From Streptomyces ambofaciens ATCC 23877 (GTDB taxonomy: Bacteria > Actinomycetota > Actinomycetes > Streptomycetales > Streptomycetaceae): a stretch of 64,000 nucleotides of DNA. Numbering within the stretch: position 1 is the first letter of the stretch; every line of letters starts with the position of its first letter. The stretch lies in contig NZ_CP012382.1 of the NCBI RefSeq assembly GCF_001267885.1, positions 7,427,001 through 7,491,000 on the forward strand, read 5' to 3'. The notes beneath the pieces are model-generated. The model was not told the DNA's origin. It was given only the letters and a program-made list of their open reading frames with translations, and did no database searches. A program made the position numbers and the translations under genes. Positions 33,257 to 42,123 of the stretch are shown piece by piece.

Positions 33257-33575
33257 GTCTGCTCCCAGCAGCTCGGGATCGCTCGGCTCCGCTCCCCGCT
33301 TCCCCGTACCGACCGTACGACCGAGTCCGCGAACGCACCACTCGTACGGCGTAGCCGGTCGGGCGGAGGCCGGGGGCTGGGGAGGGTTCTCGAGCGGGCC
33401 GGGCGCGCGTGCCCGGGGAAGAGGCCGTCTCGTCGACGCCCGCGCCGGGCCGGTTCGTGCGACAAGGTGCCGATTGCATCCGCCGGGTGGTCGTGGGGGC
33501 GGCCCGCAACCACCGGGGCCGCGCCGGTGTCTCATGCGGTCAAGAACGGCGACTCACCCACCGGAGGACCGCGGT
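33257..33575. other. Divergent intergenic region of 319 bp
   Basis: It contains an 8-bp inverted repeat, CCGTACGA (33313-33320) and TCGTACGG (33342-33349), 21 bp apart, with a related CCGTACCG just before it. This is a candidate operator for either the secreted-protein gene or the small gene. Nothing else was recognised. Confidence 0.5.
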
Positions 33576-33869
33576 ATGCACACGATGACCGCCTCGACCG
33601 CCCCGACTCCCACCGACCCGACGCGCCCGCACTCCCGCGGCGCCCAGGACGACTTCCTGCTCCAGCCGCCCGACCCGGCCCGGCGGGTGCCCTGCCGCAT
33701 CGACCCCGTCGACCTGCGCCGCCTGGACCTGCTCGCCCTCCTGACGGCGGCGGGCATCGCACCCTCCGCCGGGGACCGGGCCGCCATCGCACGGCTCAGC
33801 GAACTGCCCGGCAGCGTGCACGCGGCGCTGCACCGGTGGCTGGAGCAGGCGTACGGCTTCTGCCGCTGA
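33576..33869 (+). CDS. Small conserved-looking protein, unknown function
   Basis: 97 residues, ATG after GGAGGACCGCGGT, an excellent ribosome site. The first 35 residues are Thr/Pro-rich. The remainder forms helices (DLRRLDLLALLTAAGIAPSA, RAAIARLSELPGSVHAALHR, WLEQAYGFCR). No known domain recognised. It converges with the arcA gene. Confidence 0.7.
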   Translation: MHTMTASTAPTPTDPTRPHSRGAQDDFLLQPPDPARRVPCRIDPVDLRRLDLLALLTAAGIAPSAGDRAAIARLSELPGSVHAALHRWLEQAYGFCR

Positions 33870-33891
33870 CGTGTGGAGCGTCCGCGGCGGC

Positions 33892-35154
33892 TCAGAAGTC
33901 GACGGGGTCCCGTACCAGCGGGCAGGTCATGCAGTGGCCTCCGCCGCGGCCGCGGCCCAGTTCCGCACCCACGATGGGTACGACCTCGATACGGGCCTCG
34001 CGCAGCAGCGCGTTCGTCTGGGTGTTGCGGTCGTAGGTGAACACCACCCCCGGTTCCACCGCGACGGCGTTGTTGCCGCTGTCCCACTGCTGGCGTTCGG
34101 AGGCGTAGGCGTCGCCGCCCGTCTCCACCACCCGCAGCGAGGGCAGACCGAGCGCCTTGGCGACGACGTCCACGAAGGGGGTCGTGCCCTCGTCGACGAC
34201 GTCGAAGCCGGGACTCCGGTCGGCGGGGCGCAGGGAGAAGGCGTGCACCCCGTCCATGATCCGCGGGTAGAGGGTCACCACGTCCCGGTCGGCGAAGGTG
34301 AAGACGGTGTCCAGGTGCATGGCCGACCGCAGCTTGGGCATCCCGGCGACGACGACGTGCCGCGCGGCGCCGTTGCGGAACAGCGCGGCGGCGACCTGGG
34401 TGATGGCCTGGCGCGAGGTTCGCTCGCTCATGCCCATGAGGACGACACCGTTGCCGACCGGCATGATGTCACCGCCCTCGAAGGTGGCCTGCCCCCAGTC
34501 GGCTTCGGGGTCTCCCCACCACACCCGCGAGCCCTTGAAGTCGGGGTGGAAGGTGTAGACCGCCTTCATCAGCAGCGTTTCGTCGTGCCGCGCGGGCCAG
34601 TACAGCGGATTGAGGGTGAGGCCGCCGTACAGCCAGCAGGTGGTGTCGCGGGTGTACAGGGTGTTGGGCAGCGGCGGCATCAGGTACTCGCGTGCGCCGG
34701 TGGACTCGCGGGCGAGCGCGAGGTGGGGGGAGCGGAAGTCCTCCGGCAGGTCACTGGTGGCCAGTCCGCCGACGAGGTACTCGGCGAGTTCCCTGGGGGA
34801 CAGGGTCTCCAGGTAGGCCCGGGTCGCGTCGACGAGGCCGACGCCGACCCGGTTGGCGACGATCTTCCGGTCCAGGAGCCACGCCTTGGCCTCCGGGACG
34901 GCCATGACCTGCGCCAGCAGGTCGTGCAGCTCCACCACCTCCACCCCGCGGCGCCGCAGTTCGCCGACGAACGCGGCATGGTCGCGCTGGGCGTTCTCCA
35001 CCCACATCACGTCGTCGAAGAGCAGGTCGTCCGAGTTGGTCGGGGTGAGCCGCCGGTGCGCGAGCCCGGGGGAGCACACCAGGACCTTGCGCAGCCTGCC
35101 GACCTCGGAGTGGACGCCGAGCGCGGGCTCGACGGTGCCTTCGTTGCTGGTCAC
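33892..35154 (-). CDS. arcA: Arginine deiminase
   Basis: 420 residues, the usual length. GTG after AAGGGAGCCC. The guanidine-modifying-enzyme signature is complete: [60 protein letters not shown] (catalytic His), and [14 protein letters not shown] with nucleophile Cys408. It hydrolyses arginine to citrulline and ammonia. The transporter gene upstream in the same direction is the usual partner. Ornithine carbamoyltransferase and carbamate kinase, which complete the energy-yielding pathway, are not in the window. Confidence 0.95.
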   Translation of the reverse strand: MTSNEGTVEPALGVHSEVGRLRKVLVCSPGLAHRRLTPTNSDDLLFDDVMWVENAQRDHAAFVGELRRRGVEVVELHDLLAQVMAVPEAKAWLLDRKIVANRVGVGLVDATRAYLETLSPRELAEYLVGGLATSDLPEDFRSPHLALARESTGAREYLMPPLPNTLYTRDTTCWLYGGLTLNPLYWPARHDETLLMKAVYTFHPDFKGSRVWWGDPEADWGQATFEGGDIMPVGNGVVLMGMSERTSRQAITQVAAALFRNGAARHVVVAGMPKLRSAMHLDTVFTFADRDVVTLYPRIMDGVHAFSLRPADRSPGFDVVDEGTTPFVDVVAKALGLPSLRVVETGGDAYASERQQWDSGNNAVAVEPGVVFTYDRNTQTNALLREARIEVVPIVGAELGRGRGGGHCMTCPLVRDPVDF

Positions 35155-35251
35155 ACGGGCTCCCTTGCGGAGGCGGGACGGGGGGACTTGCGGAAACCGG
35201 GCGGAGGGACTTGCGGAGGCGGGACGGGGGGAGGACCCGAGGAGGCGCGGT

Positions 35252-36703
35252 TCACAGGCTGATCCACCCGGCCACCAGGGCCACGACCCCGAGCACCGCG
35301 CCGGCCACGGAGACGGCCAGGACGACGAGTTCCCCCGGGGAGAACAGCCGTCGGCCCTGTTCACGCCGGGCCATCACGAACAGGACGGTCGCCGGGGCGT
35401 AGAGGACGAAGGAGACCAGCACGAACTTCAGGCCCGCGGCGTACAGCAGGAACGTGGTGTACACCGTGGCGACGGCGCCGACGACCAGTTCGCGCCGTGA
35501 GGTCCGGCCGCCCTCGGTGCGCGGGTCGTCCCGGGTGCCGAGCCGCACGGCGAAGGCCGCCGCCAGCAGGTAAGGGATCAGGGAGAGGGCACTGGTCAGG
35601 TTGAGCGCGAAGTTGAAGGCGTCGTCCGAGAAGCTGGTGGCGATCAGTACCACCTGGGTGAGCAGCGAGCTCATCAGCAGCGCCGGTACGGGCACGTCGA
35701 CGGCGTTGGCGCGGCTCAGGAAGCGCGGCATGTCGTCGTCCCGGGCCGCGACGAAGAGCACCTCCGCGGCCATCAGGGTCCAGGCGAGGTAGGCGCCCAG
35801 CACCGACACGATCAGGCCGACGCTGATGAACACCCTGCCCCAGGTCCCGACGGCCGCCTCCAGGACGCCCGCCATGGACGGCTGGCGCAGGTCGGCGATG
35901 TCGGCCATCGGCATGACGCCGTACGACACGATGGTCACCGAGGCGAAGACGGCGAACACGCTGAGGAAGCCGAGCACCGTCGCCCTGCCCACGTCGGAGC
36001 GGCGCCGGGCGTGCCGGGAGTAGACGCTGGCGCCCTCGACGCCGAGGAAGACGAACACGGTGGCCAGCATGGTGCCGCGCACCTGTGAGAACAGGGAGCC
36101 GGAGTAGTCCGCCCCACCGAAGTTGTCGGCGAACACGCTCGGTCGGAAGTACACCAGGGCCAGGACGACGAAGATCACGATGGGGACGAGCTTGGCCACC
36201 GTGACGACCTTGTTGATGGCCGTCGCTTCCTTCACACCGCGCCGGATCATCCAGAAGAACGCCCAGAGCCCGATCGAGGACAGGACGACCGCGAGGGCGG
36301 TGTCCCCGTCGCCGAGGGCCGGCCAGACCGAGCCGACGGTCGACATGATGAGCACCCAGTAGGTCACGTTGCCCACACAGGTGCTGGCCCAGTAGCCGAA
36401 GGCCGCGAAGAAGCCCAGGTACTCGCCGAAGCCCGCCTTGGCGTAGGCGTACACCCCGGCGTCGAGGTCGGGCCGGCGGACGGCGAGGGACTGGAAGACG
36501 AAGGCCAGCATCAGCATGCCGGTGCCGGCGATCGCCCAGGCGATCAGTGCTCCCGCGACGCCGGTCTCCTCGGCGAACCGCCCCGGCAGTGAGAACACGC
36601 CGGCACCCACCATCGACCCGACGACCATGGCCGTCAGGGTGAACAGCGGCAACTTCGCGGCCGGCGGTGCCTGACCGGCGGCGGACGTGGCGGCCTGCGA
36701 CAT
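35252..36703 (-). CDS. arcD: APC-family arginine:ornithine (basic amino acid) antiporter
   Basis: 483 residues, about 12-13 membrane helices, ATG after [31 protein letters not shown] is the APC/APA-family substrate loop. [20 protein letters not shown] and [20 protein letters not shown] are typical of the ArcD/YjdE-like branch (basic amino-acid/polyamine antiporter). It lies 97 bp upstream of arcA in the same direction, so it should bring in arginine and export the product. Transport specificity is inferred from context. Confidence 0.88.
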   Translation of the reverse strand: MSQAATSAAGQAPPAAKLPLFTLTAMVVGSMVGAGVFSLPGRFAEETGVAGALIAWAIAGTGMLMLAFVFQSLAVRRPDLDAGVYAYAKAGFGEYLGFFAAFGYWASTCVGNVTYWVLIMSTVGSVWPALGDGDTALAVVLSSIGLWAFFWMIRRGVKEATAINKVVTVAKLVPIVIFVVLALVYFRPSVFADNFGGADYSGSLFSQVRGTMLATVFVFLGVEGASVYSRHARRRSDVGRATVLGFLSVFAVFASVTIVSYGVMPMADIADLRQPSMAGVLEAAVGTWGRVFISVGLIVSVLGAYLAWTLMAAEVLFVAARDDDMPRFLSRANAVDVPVPALLMSSLLTQVVLIATSFSDDAFNFALNLTSALSLIPYLLAAAFAVRLGTRDDPRTEGGRTSRRELVVGAVATVYTTFLLYAAGLKFVLVSFVLYAPATVLFVMARREQGRRLFSPGELVVLAVSVAGAVLGVVALVAGWISL

Positions 36704-36811
36704 GCCGTTCCTCTGGGTCGCGGTGCGATTGCGACCACTGTGCATCACCTGGTGAGGTCGGGCATCTCGTCCCCGGCGGCCGGCGCACACGCGAAGGCGT
36801 CCGGCCGGAGT

Positions 36812-37675
36812 TCACTCGCCGGTGCGCAGATCGATGCCGCGCCGGGCGAGGGTGAGGACGCCGACGACGATCAGGGCCACACCGAGCAACTGCGGCACGA
36901 TCCACCAGCCGCCCCGCAGGTCCTCGCGGTACAGGACCACGCCGAGCAGGAGGCTCACCGCCGCGTCTCCGAGGGTGAGGGCGGGTTGGGAGGCGACGAG
37001 GGGGCCGCCCTGCATGGCGTGCTCCAACAGCAGCACCGCGCCCACGCCGGCCGCGGCGAACGCGTAGGTCTGCCAGGTGGTCAGGAAGCCCGTCACACCC
37101 TCGGTTTCCAGGACGCGCATCGAGTCCTTCATCAGAGCGGCCGTCAGGGCGTAGCACACGGCGGTGGACGCACCGAGGCAACCGGCGCGGGCCTTGCCGA
37201 CGGGACGCCGCAGACCGGCCGCGGCCAGCAGTACGGCCGCTCCGGCACAGGCCGCCAGGGCGGACAGCCAACGATCCAGCGGCACCTCCGCCGTGCCGCC
37301 GCCCGGAGCGGCCGACGCCAGCGCGATGCCGAGTCCGACGACCACCCCGCCCACGGCCAGCCACAGGGGAGGGGCCAGGTGGCGGCCGGTCATCAGCGAG
37401 GCCAACAGCAGGGCCAGCGGAAGCTCCAGCACGAACAACGGCTGTACGAGTGACAGGGGCCCGGTGGCGAGAGCCACCGCCTGTCCCACACCGGCGACGA
37501 CGACGGCGAGCATGCCGGCGATCCAGACCGGCCGCCGCAGCAGGTCGACGACGAGTCCGGGGCGGAACCCCTGGGACTGCGGCACACTCAGTGCGGCCCG
37601 CCGCTGGAGCACGGTGGCCAGCGCGTTGCTGAACGCGGCGAGAAGTGCGAAGAGCACCGGCAGTACAACACCCAT
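36812..37675 (-). CDS. DMT-superfamily (EamA-like) membrane protein
   Basis: 287 residues with nine or ten hydrophobic helices and short loops. VLPVLFALLAAFSNALATVL, PLSLVQPLFVLELPLALLLA and QPALTLGDAAVSLLLGVVLY are typical of the DMT family. The two internal halves resemble each other. Some members export small metabolites, others have no known substrate. Its position beside arcD and arcA in the same direction is suggestive, but the gap of about 110 bp leaves linkage open. Confidence 0.83.
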   Translation of the reverse strand: MGVVLPVLFALLAAFSNALATVLQRRAALSVPQSQGFRPGLVVDLLRRPVWIAGMLAVVVAGVGQAVALATGPLSLVQPLFVLELPLALLLASLMTGRHLAPPLWLAVGGVVVGLGIALASAAPGGGTAEVPLDRWLSALAACAGAAVLLAAAGLRRPVGKARAGCLGASTAVCYALTAALMKDSMRVLETEGVTGFLTTWQTYAFAAAGVGAVLLLEHAMQGGPLVASQPALTLGDAAVSLLLGVVLYREDLRGGWWIVPQLLGVALIVVGVLTLARRGIDLRTGE

Positions 37676-37774
37676 CCACCGATCCTCACCCTGTTCACGC
37701 TCGGGCGCGCGCCGCGCCGCACCGCGACGGGTGGGGACGGAGCCGGCGCCTGTCGGCGCCGGTTGCGCCCGCGG

Positions 37775-38587
37775 TCAGTTGTCGCCCGGCGTGTCGGGCG
37801 TCTCCGTCCCGGTGTCCTGCTTCTGCTGCGCTCCCGATGCCTCGGTGGCCGTGTAGTAGACCGAGGTGCCCTGCTTGGTGCGCTGGGCCAGGTTCTTGGC
37901 GACGAGCCCTTCGAGGGTGGTGCGGACGACCGTGGTCTTGATGGTGCGTCCGGAGTGGGCCTCGCCCAGCGCCGTGGTGACCTCGGCGGCGGAGCGCGGT
38001 TCCTTCTGCTCGGTGAGGTGCTTGCGCACCAGCTCCACCAGGGTGGGCTGGGCGGGCTGCTTCGCGGAGGAGGCGGAGGGTGCGGTGGCGGAGGCGGCGG
38101 TCCCGGTCGCGGCCTGGGTCGACGCCTTCTTCGCCGCGGGCTTCCTGGCGGCCTTGGTGGCCGGCTTCGCGGTGGCCTTGCCGGCCTGCTTGGTGGTGGC
38201 GGTCTTGGTGGACTTGGCGGACTTGGCACCCGACTTGGGCGCGGTGGCGCGCTTGGGCGCGGCGGTGGTCTTCCCGCCTCGCGTCCGCTTCCCGGTGGCC
38301 GGCTCCGTGGTGGCACTGTCACGGGGAGCGGGCACCGTCGCCGCTTCGGTGGCGGCCGGCTCAGGTGCTGTCGTCTGCTGGGCCGGCGGCGCGGCGATGC
38401 CGAGCGCCTGCTGCACGTTGACCAGGAGTGCGTGGTCGTGCTGGAGCGCGGCCAACTGCTGCTGCAGGGCGGTGATCTCCGCGCTGACGCGCTCCTGCTC
38501 CTTGACGTTGCGCTCCAGGTCGTCGGTGACCTGGACGCTGTACTGCGATGCGAGTTCGGTGGCGGCCTGCATCGTGCTCTCGGACAT
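37775..38587 (-). CDS. Coiled-coil, Lys/Ala-rich DNA-binding protein with C-terminal winged helix
   Basis: 270 residues. Residues 10-65 form a coiled coil (NVKEQERVSAEITALQQQLA). Residues 80-180 are Lys/Ala/Thr-rich with repeated TKQAGKATAKPATKAARK-like segments, similar in style to histone-H1-like nucleoid proteins. Residues about 195-255 form a helix-turn-helix or winged helix (TLVELVRKHLTEQ, SAAEVTTALGEAHSGRTIKT, LVAKNLAQRTKQGTSVYYTA). It is a probable nucleoid-associated or transcriptional regulator. A perfect 9-bp inverted repeat lies in its upstream region. No closer name can be given. Confidence 0.8.
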   Translation of the reverse strand: MSESTMQAATELASQYSVQVTDDLERNVKEQERVSAEITALQQQLAALQHDHALLVNVQQALGIAAPPAQQTTAPEPAATEAATVPAPRDSATTEPATGKRTRGGKTTAAPKRATAPKSGAKSAKSTKTATTKQAGKATAKPATKAARKPAAKKASTQAATGTAASATAPSASSAKQPAQPTLVELVRKHLTEQKEPRSAAEVTTALGEAHSGRTIKTTVVRTTLEGLVAKNLAQRTKQGTSVYYTATEASGAQQKQDTGTETPDTPGDN

Positions 38588-38711
38588 GGTGGTGACTCTC
38601 CTCGATTCGCGGCCGTGAAGGCTCGGGAGGAACGGCGGGACGTCGGGCGCGGGACATGGCGAACCAGGTCCCATCGGCGCCCGGCAGCGGAGAACAGGTG
38701 ACTGTCGCCGA

Positions 38712-38725
38712 CTGTGCTGACACAG
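38712..38725. promoter_or_regulatory. Short inverted repeat CTGTG-CTGA-CACAG
   Basis: A 5-bp stem with a 4-base loop 125 bp before the gene at 38587, between that gene and the longer palindrome at 38777. It is possibly part of the same control region. Confidence 0.3.
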
Positions 38726-38776
38726 ATAGTACGGACGGTGGGCGCCGCTTGTTCCCCTGTTTGCTGCCGGGCCGGT

Positions 38777-38804
38777 ATACCACGTATGGCCGCCAACGTG
38801 GTAT
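38777..38804. promoter_or_regulatory. Perfect 9-bp inverted repeat (operator candidate)
   Basis: ATACCACGT, 10-bp spacer, ACGTGGTAT. Centre-to-centre spacing of half-sites is about two helical turns, as for a dimeric regulator binding one face. It lies about 190 bp upstream of the coiled-coil/winged-helix gene and just past the lipoprotein stop. Confidence 0.65.
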
Positions 38805-38852
38805 GTGCCGACGCTTCTTCGCGCGCGTGTTCGGGGCGGGAGTCCTCGGCAC

Positions 38853-39191
38853 TCACTCTCCGTCGGGCACCTCGACGGTCTTCCCGTCCTCGTCGACCGT
38901 GTGGGTCTGCCAGTAGGTGTCCCACTCGTCGCCGACGTGCTCGGGGACCTTGCCCTGCGGGTAGCGGGTGTAACCCTCGGGCGGCTCCTCGCCGTCGGGG
39001 ACACATGTGCTGCCGGTGCCGCCGATGGTCATGACCGGGTACTCACCGCCACCGCAGACCGCGTCCTGGGTCGAACAGCCGGTCAGTACCGCGGCGGCCG
39101 TCGCGGCGGCCAGGACCAGACTCCGGACGGACCGCGTCGCGCGGTTGACGCCGGTGGGGGCGGGGCGGTGGACTCGGCCGGTGACACGCAC
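38853..39191 (-). CDS. SCO0607-family lipoprotein
   Basis: 112 residues, GTG after GAAGGAGCCCGTC. The signal peptide has RSVRSLVLAAATAAAVLTGC with lipobox LTGC at about residue 39. The mature protein is short and acidic with three further Cys (AVCGGGEYP, STCVPDG), a YPQGKVPEHVGDEWDTYW segment and a VEVPDGE end. It matches the small Streptomyces lipoprotein family recalled as SCO0607-type. Function unknown. It should sit on the outer face of the membrane. Confidence 0.83.
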   Translation of the reverse strand: MRVTGRVHRPAPTGVNRATRSVRSLVLAAATAAAVLTGCSTQDAVCGGGEYPVMTIGGTGSTCVPDGEEPPEGYTRYPQGKVPEHVGDEWDTYWQTHTVDEDGKTVEVPDGE

Positions 39192-39250
39192 GACGGGCTC
39201 CTTCGGGTGACTGTACGGTCAGCCTCCCCCGCGGACGGGAAGCGGCTCAT

Positions 39251-39264
39251 GAGTACGGGTACTC
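39251..39264. promoter_or_regulatory. GAGTAC-GG-GTACTC palindrome
   Basis: A 6-2-6 palindrome overlapping the stop codon of the coiled-coil gene and 60 bp upstream of the lipoprotein start. It may be an operator for the lipoprotein gene or a weak terminator. Confidence 0.4.
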
Positions 39265-40231
39265 AGTCGGACGGGCCACAACGCCTGACACGGGAGGCCG
39301 AACGGTCCACCTGACGCGCGGCCTCCCGTGCCGCGCGTTCGGCCCGGGTGAGCGCGTCCGCCGCGGTGCGGCCCCGCTCCTCGGCATCCCGCCGTCCCCG
39401 TTCGGCACGGTCGAGTCCCTCCCGTGCCTGCCGCAGTTGGTGCTCCGCGGCGGACAACTCGGCACGGGCCCGGTCGTGTTCCTCCTTCGCCCGCAGCAGT
39501 GAGGCGTCGGCGTCCGCCCGTTCCGCGCGTGCGTCGCGCAGCAGTCGCGCGGTCCGCTCCGCCGCCTGCTCGGCACGATCGAGTTCCTCCTGCCGTCTGC
39601 GGCGCCGCTCGGCGAGTTCGTCCTTCGTCCGGTCGACCGGCGTGGCGCGAGGTGTCTCCGGCGGGGACGGCGACTCGCGTGGCGTGGGCTCGGCCGGAGC
39701 ACCGTCCGGGGGGAACGCGGACGGGGGAGTGAGCGACACCGTCAGATGTCCGCCGGCCCACCGGTCGGCCGCGTCCGGGTCCGCGAGCACCGCGCGCAGG
39801 GTCGCCTCGACCTCGCGCCGCGCGGCCTCCGACAGCGGGTGCCCCGCCTCGCCGGCGAGCCGGGCGGCCTGCCGGGACAGCGCGGAGACGATGCGTCGGC
39901 GCTGGTCGGAGAGCTCCCTGAGGCCGACGGCGTCCAGCGTGCGATGTGCCTCGCGCAGCGCCCGTCCCAGTTCCAGGAACCGGCCGGTCTCCTCCGGTCG
40001 GGAGCGCCTCAACAGGTTCGCCGCCCAGGCCGCGAGCGTGGGCCGCCGGGCGGCGTGGACCCGGCGTGCGTCCTCCTTGCGGCCGGCGGTTCTCGCGGCC
40101 GCGGCGTGTTCCTCACGGCGGGAGACGAACTCGGAAGGCGGTGTGGCGTACAGCTCGTCGAGGACCGACTCGACCGAGGCCGCGCCGGGGCCACCACTCG
40201 TCCGGTCGTGTCCGCCGCTCTCGCGCCGCAT
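39263..40231 (-). CDS. Coiled-coil protein of unknown function
   Basis: 322 residues, ATG after GAGGAGGCGAGACCCC. The N-terminal half is helical with SVESVLDELYATPPSEFVSR, RRPTLAAWAANLLRRSRPEE and HPLSEAARREVEATLRAVLA, a pattern of conserved actinobacterial hypothetical proteins. The second half is one long Ala/Arg/Glu coiled coil (about 205-310). No catalytic motif. The next gene upstream (DUF488) is 23 bp away in the same direction, so the two are probably co-transcribed. Confidence 0.8.
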   Translation of the reverse strand: MRRESGGHDRTSGGPGAASVESVLDELYATPPSEFVSRREEHAAAARTAGRKEDARRVHAARRPTLAAWAANLLRRSRPEETGRFLELGRALREAHRTLDAVGLRELSDQRRRIVSALSRQAARLAGEAGHPLSEAARREVEATLRAVLADPDAADRWAGGHLTVSLTPPSAFPPDGAPAEPTPRESPSPPETPRATPVDRTKDELAERRRRRQEELDRAEQAAERTARLLRDARAERADADASLLRAKEEHDRARAELSAAEHQLRQAREGLDRAERGRRDAEERGRTAADALTRAERAAREAARQVDRSASRVRRCGPSD

Positions 40232-40254
40232 GGGGTCTCGCCTCCTCTCGACGT

Positions 40255-40827
40255 CTAGGACCGCCCCGGCCGCGACGCCGCGACCGTCGCCGCCGTCTCC
40301 TCGTCGTCGTAGACCAGCAGCCCGTCCGCCCGCAGACGTGCCCCCGGGGTGGGGGAGTGGACCGTGAGGCGGCCGTCGTGCAGGAGATGGTCCACGGGAC
40401 GGTCCCGGGCGAGCACGGCGAAGTCCGCGATCAGGCGCCGATGGCACCGCCACCACACCGCTTCGCCGCACATCACCGCGGTGCGCTCCCGTGACACCTG
40501 TGCCATCAACGCGTCCATGGCGGCGACGAACTCCGGCGAACGGGTGTGCCCGGCGTAGCCCCGGAACGAGGCGTTGCGCCAGACGACGTCGGGCGAGTCC
40601 GGGGCGGGCCTGCGGAAACCGCCCAGCCGCTGCTCCCACCGATAGGCGAGGCCCTCCTCCGGCAGCCACCGCGCCAGCCGCTCGCGCAGCAGGTCGGGGT
40701 CGCGCCGGCTGCCCGGCGCGGTCCTGACGTCGACCACGGCGGTCACGCCGGCGCCGCGCAGCAGTTCCGCCAGGGCCGTGCGACCCGCGGTGCCGTGTCC
40801 GAACGTGACCAGACGGGGCTGGGACAT
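40255..40827 (-). CDS. DUF488 domain protein
   Basis: 190 residues. The family pattern is clear: LVTFGHGTAGRTALAELLRG, VTAVVDVRTAPGSRRDPDLL, YRWEQRLGGF and the core AVMCGEAVWWRCHRRLIADF with Cys and HR positions typical of DUF488. Members are predicted nucleic-acid-associated or redox enzymes, but no activity is established. Likely in one transcript with the downstream coiled-coil gene. Confidence 0.88.
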   Translation of the reverse strand: MSQPRLVTFGHGTAGRTALAELLRGAGVTAVVDVRTAPGSRRDPDLLRERLARWLPEEGLAYRWEQRLGGFRRPAPDSPDVVWRNASFRGYAGHTRSPEFVAAMDALMAQVSRERTAVMCGEAVWWRCHRRLIADFAVLARDRPVDHLLHDGRLTVHSPTPGARLRADGLLVYDDEETAATVAASRPGRS

Positions 40828-40926
40828 GTGGTCGGAGTCCCCGCGCCGCCCGCGCTCATGCCTGCGTTGCTCACGTCGTGGGGGTCACTCTGCGCGAGGT
40901 GCCTGCCCCGCGCCCGCCGGGCCCCG

Positions 40927-41418
40927 TCACGCGATCACCCTCTCGACGAAGGCCGCGAGGTTCGCCACGGTGCGCCCGATCTTCTCCTCCAGCGTGATCG
41001 TCTCGTGCAGGCGCGCCCCGGCCCCCGCCTCCCGCTTGCCCCGCACGTACAGCGAGCAGGCCAGGTCGTCGCACAGGTAGACGCCCACGGAGTCGCCCTG
41101 CTGCCCGGCCCGGCCCGCCTTCGGCGCGACCATCAGGCTGACGCCCCCGGAGTGCGTGGTCAGGCAGATCGAGCACATGCTCCGGCGCGCCTGCCGGGAG
41201 GCGACGCCGGTGGTGCGCAGGGCGAGTGCCGTCGTGCGGCCGCCCAGCACGGTGACGAGGTAGGCGCGGTCCGGTGCCTGGGGGTCTCGCCAGCCGAAGT
41301 AGTCCAGGTCGTCCCAGGGGCGGTCGGCCAGGTCGTGCGGCACGGTCAGCCGCTTGGCCGCGCCCTTGGAGCAGTTCACGAAGGCGGTACGGATCTCTTT
41401 GTCGGTCAGAGGTTTCAC
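40927..41418 (-). CDS. FBP (FusB-like) treble-clef zinc protein
   Basis: 163 residues, GTG start without clear Shine-Dalgarno. The C-terminal zinc finger is CSIC (about residue 85) paired with CDDLAC (about 120), the four-Cys treble clef of FusB/FBP proteins. PLTDKEIRTAFVNCSKGAAK matches the FBP N-terminus. FusB binds EF-G and rescues it from fusidic acid in staphylococci. Streptomyces homologues are common, with no proven drug role. The perfect palindrome in the gap and the divergent TetR gene indicate TetR control. Confidence 0.87.
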   Translation of the reverse strand: MKPLTDKEIRTAFVNCSKGAAKRLTVPHDLADRPWDDLDYFGWRDPQAPDRAYLVTVLGGRTTALALRTTGVASRQARRSMCSICLTTHSGGVSLMVAPKAGRAGQQGDSVGVYLCDDLACSLYVRGKREAGAGARLHETITLEEKIGRTVANLAAFVERVIA

Positions 41419-41433
41419 ACGACGCAGGCTAGG

Positions 41434-41454
41434 TTGCCTAAAGGGTTTAGGCAA
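41434..41454. promoter_or_regulatory. TetR operator between FBP and TetR genes
   Basis: TTGCCTAAA, GGG, TTTAGGCAA: a perfect 9-3-9 palindrome 16 bp from the FBP start and 30 bp from the TetR start. It can control both divergent genes. Confidence 0.85.
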
Positions 41455-41483
41455 TTGCATAATAGGTGGAGGCAAACGGGAGG

Positions 41484-42062
41484 ATGGCAACGGTGGCACG
41501 TGTGGGGCTGACCACGGAGCGACTGGTCCGGGCGGGTGCGGAACTGGCCGACGAGGTGGGATTCGACCAGGTGACGGTCTCCGCGCTGGCCCGACGCTTC
41601 GACGTCAAGGTCGCGAGTCTGTACTCGCACGTGCGCAACTCCCAGGACCTCAGGACCCGGATCGCCCTGCTCGCCCTCGCCGAGCTCGCCGACCGGGCAG
41701 CCGCTGCACTGGCGGGACGGGCCGGCAAGGACGCCCTCTCCGCCTTCGCGGACGTCTACCGCGACTACGCACGCGAGCATCCGGGCCGCTATGCCGCGGC
41801 CCGGATGCGGCTCGACCCGGAGACGGCGGCGGCCGGCGCGGGCGTCCGCCACGCCCAGATGACCCGGGCGATCCTGCGGGGCTACGACCTGACCGAACCC
41901 GACGAGACCCACGCGGTCCGGCTGCTGGGCAGCGTCTTCCACGGCTACGTCAGCCTCGAACTGGCCGGAGGCTTCAGTCACAGCGCCCCCGACAGCCAGG
42001 AGACCTGGACCCGCGTCGTGGACGCCCTCGACGCCCTGCTGCGCCATTGGCCCGAGCCCTGA
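41484..42062 (+). CDS. TetR/AcrR regulator with WHG-type C-terminal domain
   Basis: 192 residues from ATG 41484; GTG 41466 and GTG 41493 (with GGGAGG upstream) are alternatives. The HTH is DEVGFDQVTVSALARRFDVK followed by VASLYSHVRNSQDL. The C-terminus (YREYAREHPGRYAAARM-like, here YRDYAREHPGRYAAARM, and LGSVFHGYVSLELAGGF) fits the TetR-WHG ligand domain. It is divergent from the FBP gene and 61 bp before the esterase gene in the same direction, so all three may share control. Confidence 0.9.
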   Translation: MATVARVGLTTERLVRAGAELADEVGFDQVTVSALARRFDVKVASLYSHVRNSQDLRTRIALLALAELADRAAAALAGRAGKDALSAFADVYRDYAREHPGRYAAARMRLDPETAAAGAGVRHAQMTRAILRGYDLTEPDETHAVRLLGSVFHGYVSLELAGGFSHSAPDSQETWTRVVDALDALLRHWPEP

Positions 42063-42123
42063 GCCGGGCGGGCCGGAGCCCGCGCTGTGCGCACCTGCAC
42101 CACCACCATCGGCCGGAGGCGGC

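Noticed and set aside
36717..36735. GTCGC/GCGAC repeat before arcD as an ArgR box
   Set aside because: Five-base arms are expected by chance at this GC content and the sequence does not resemble an AT-rich ARG box.
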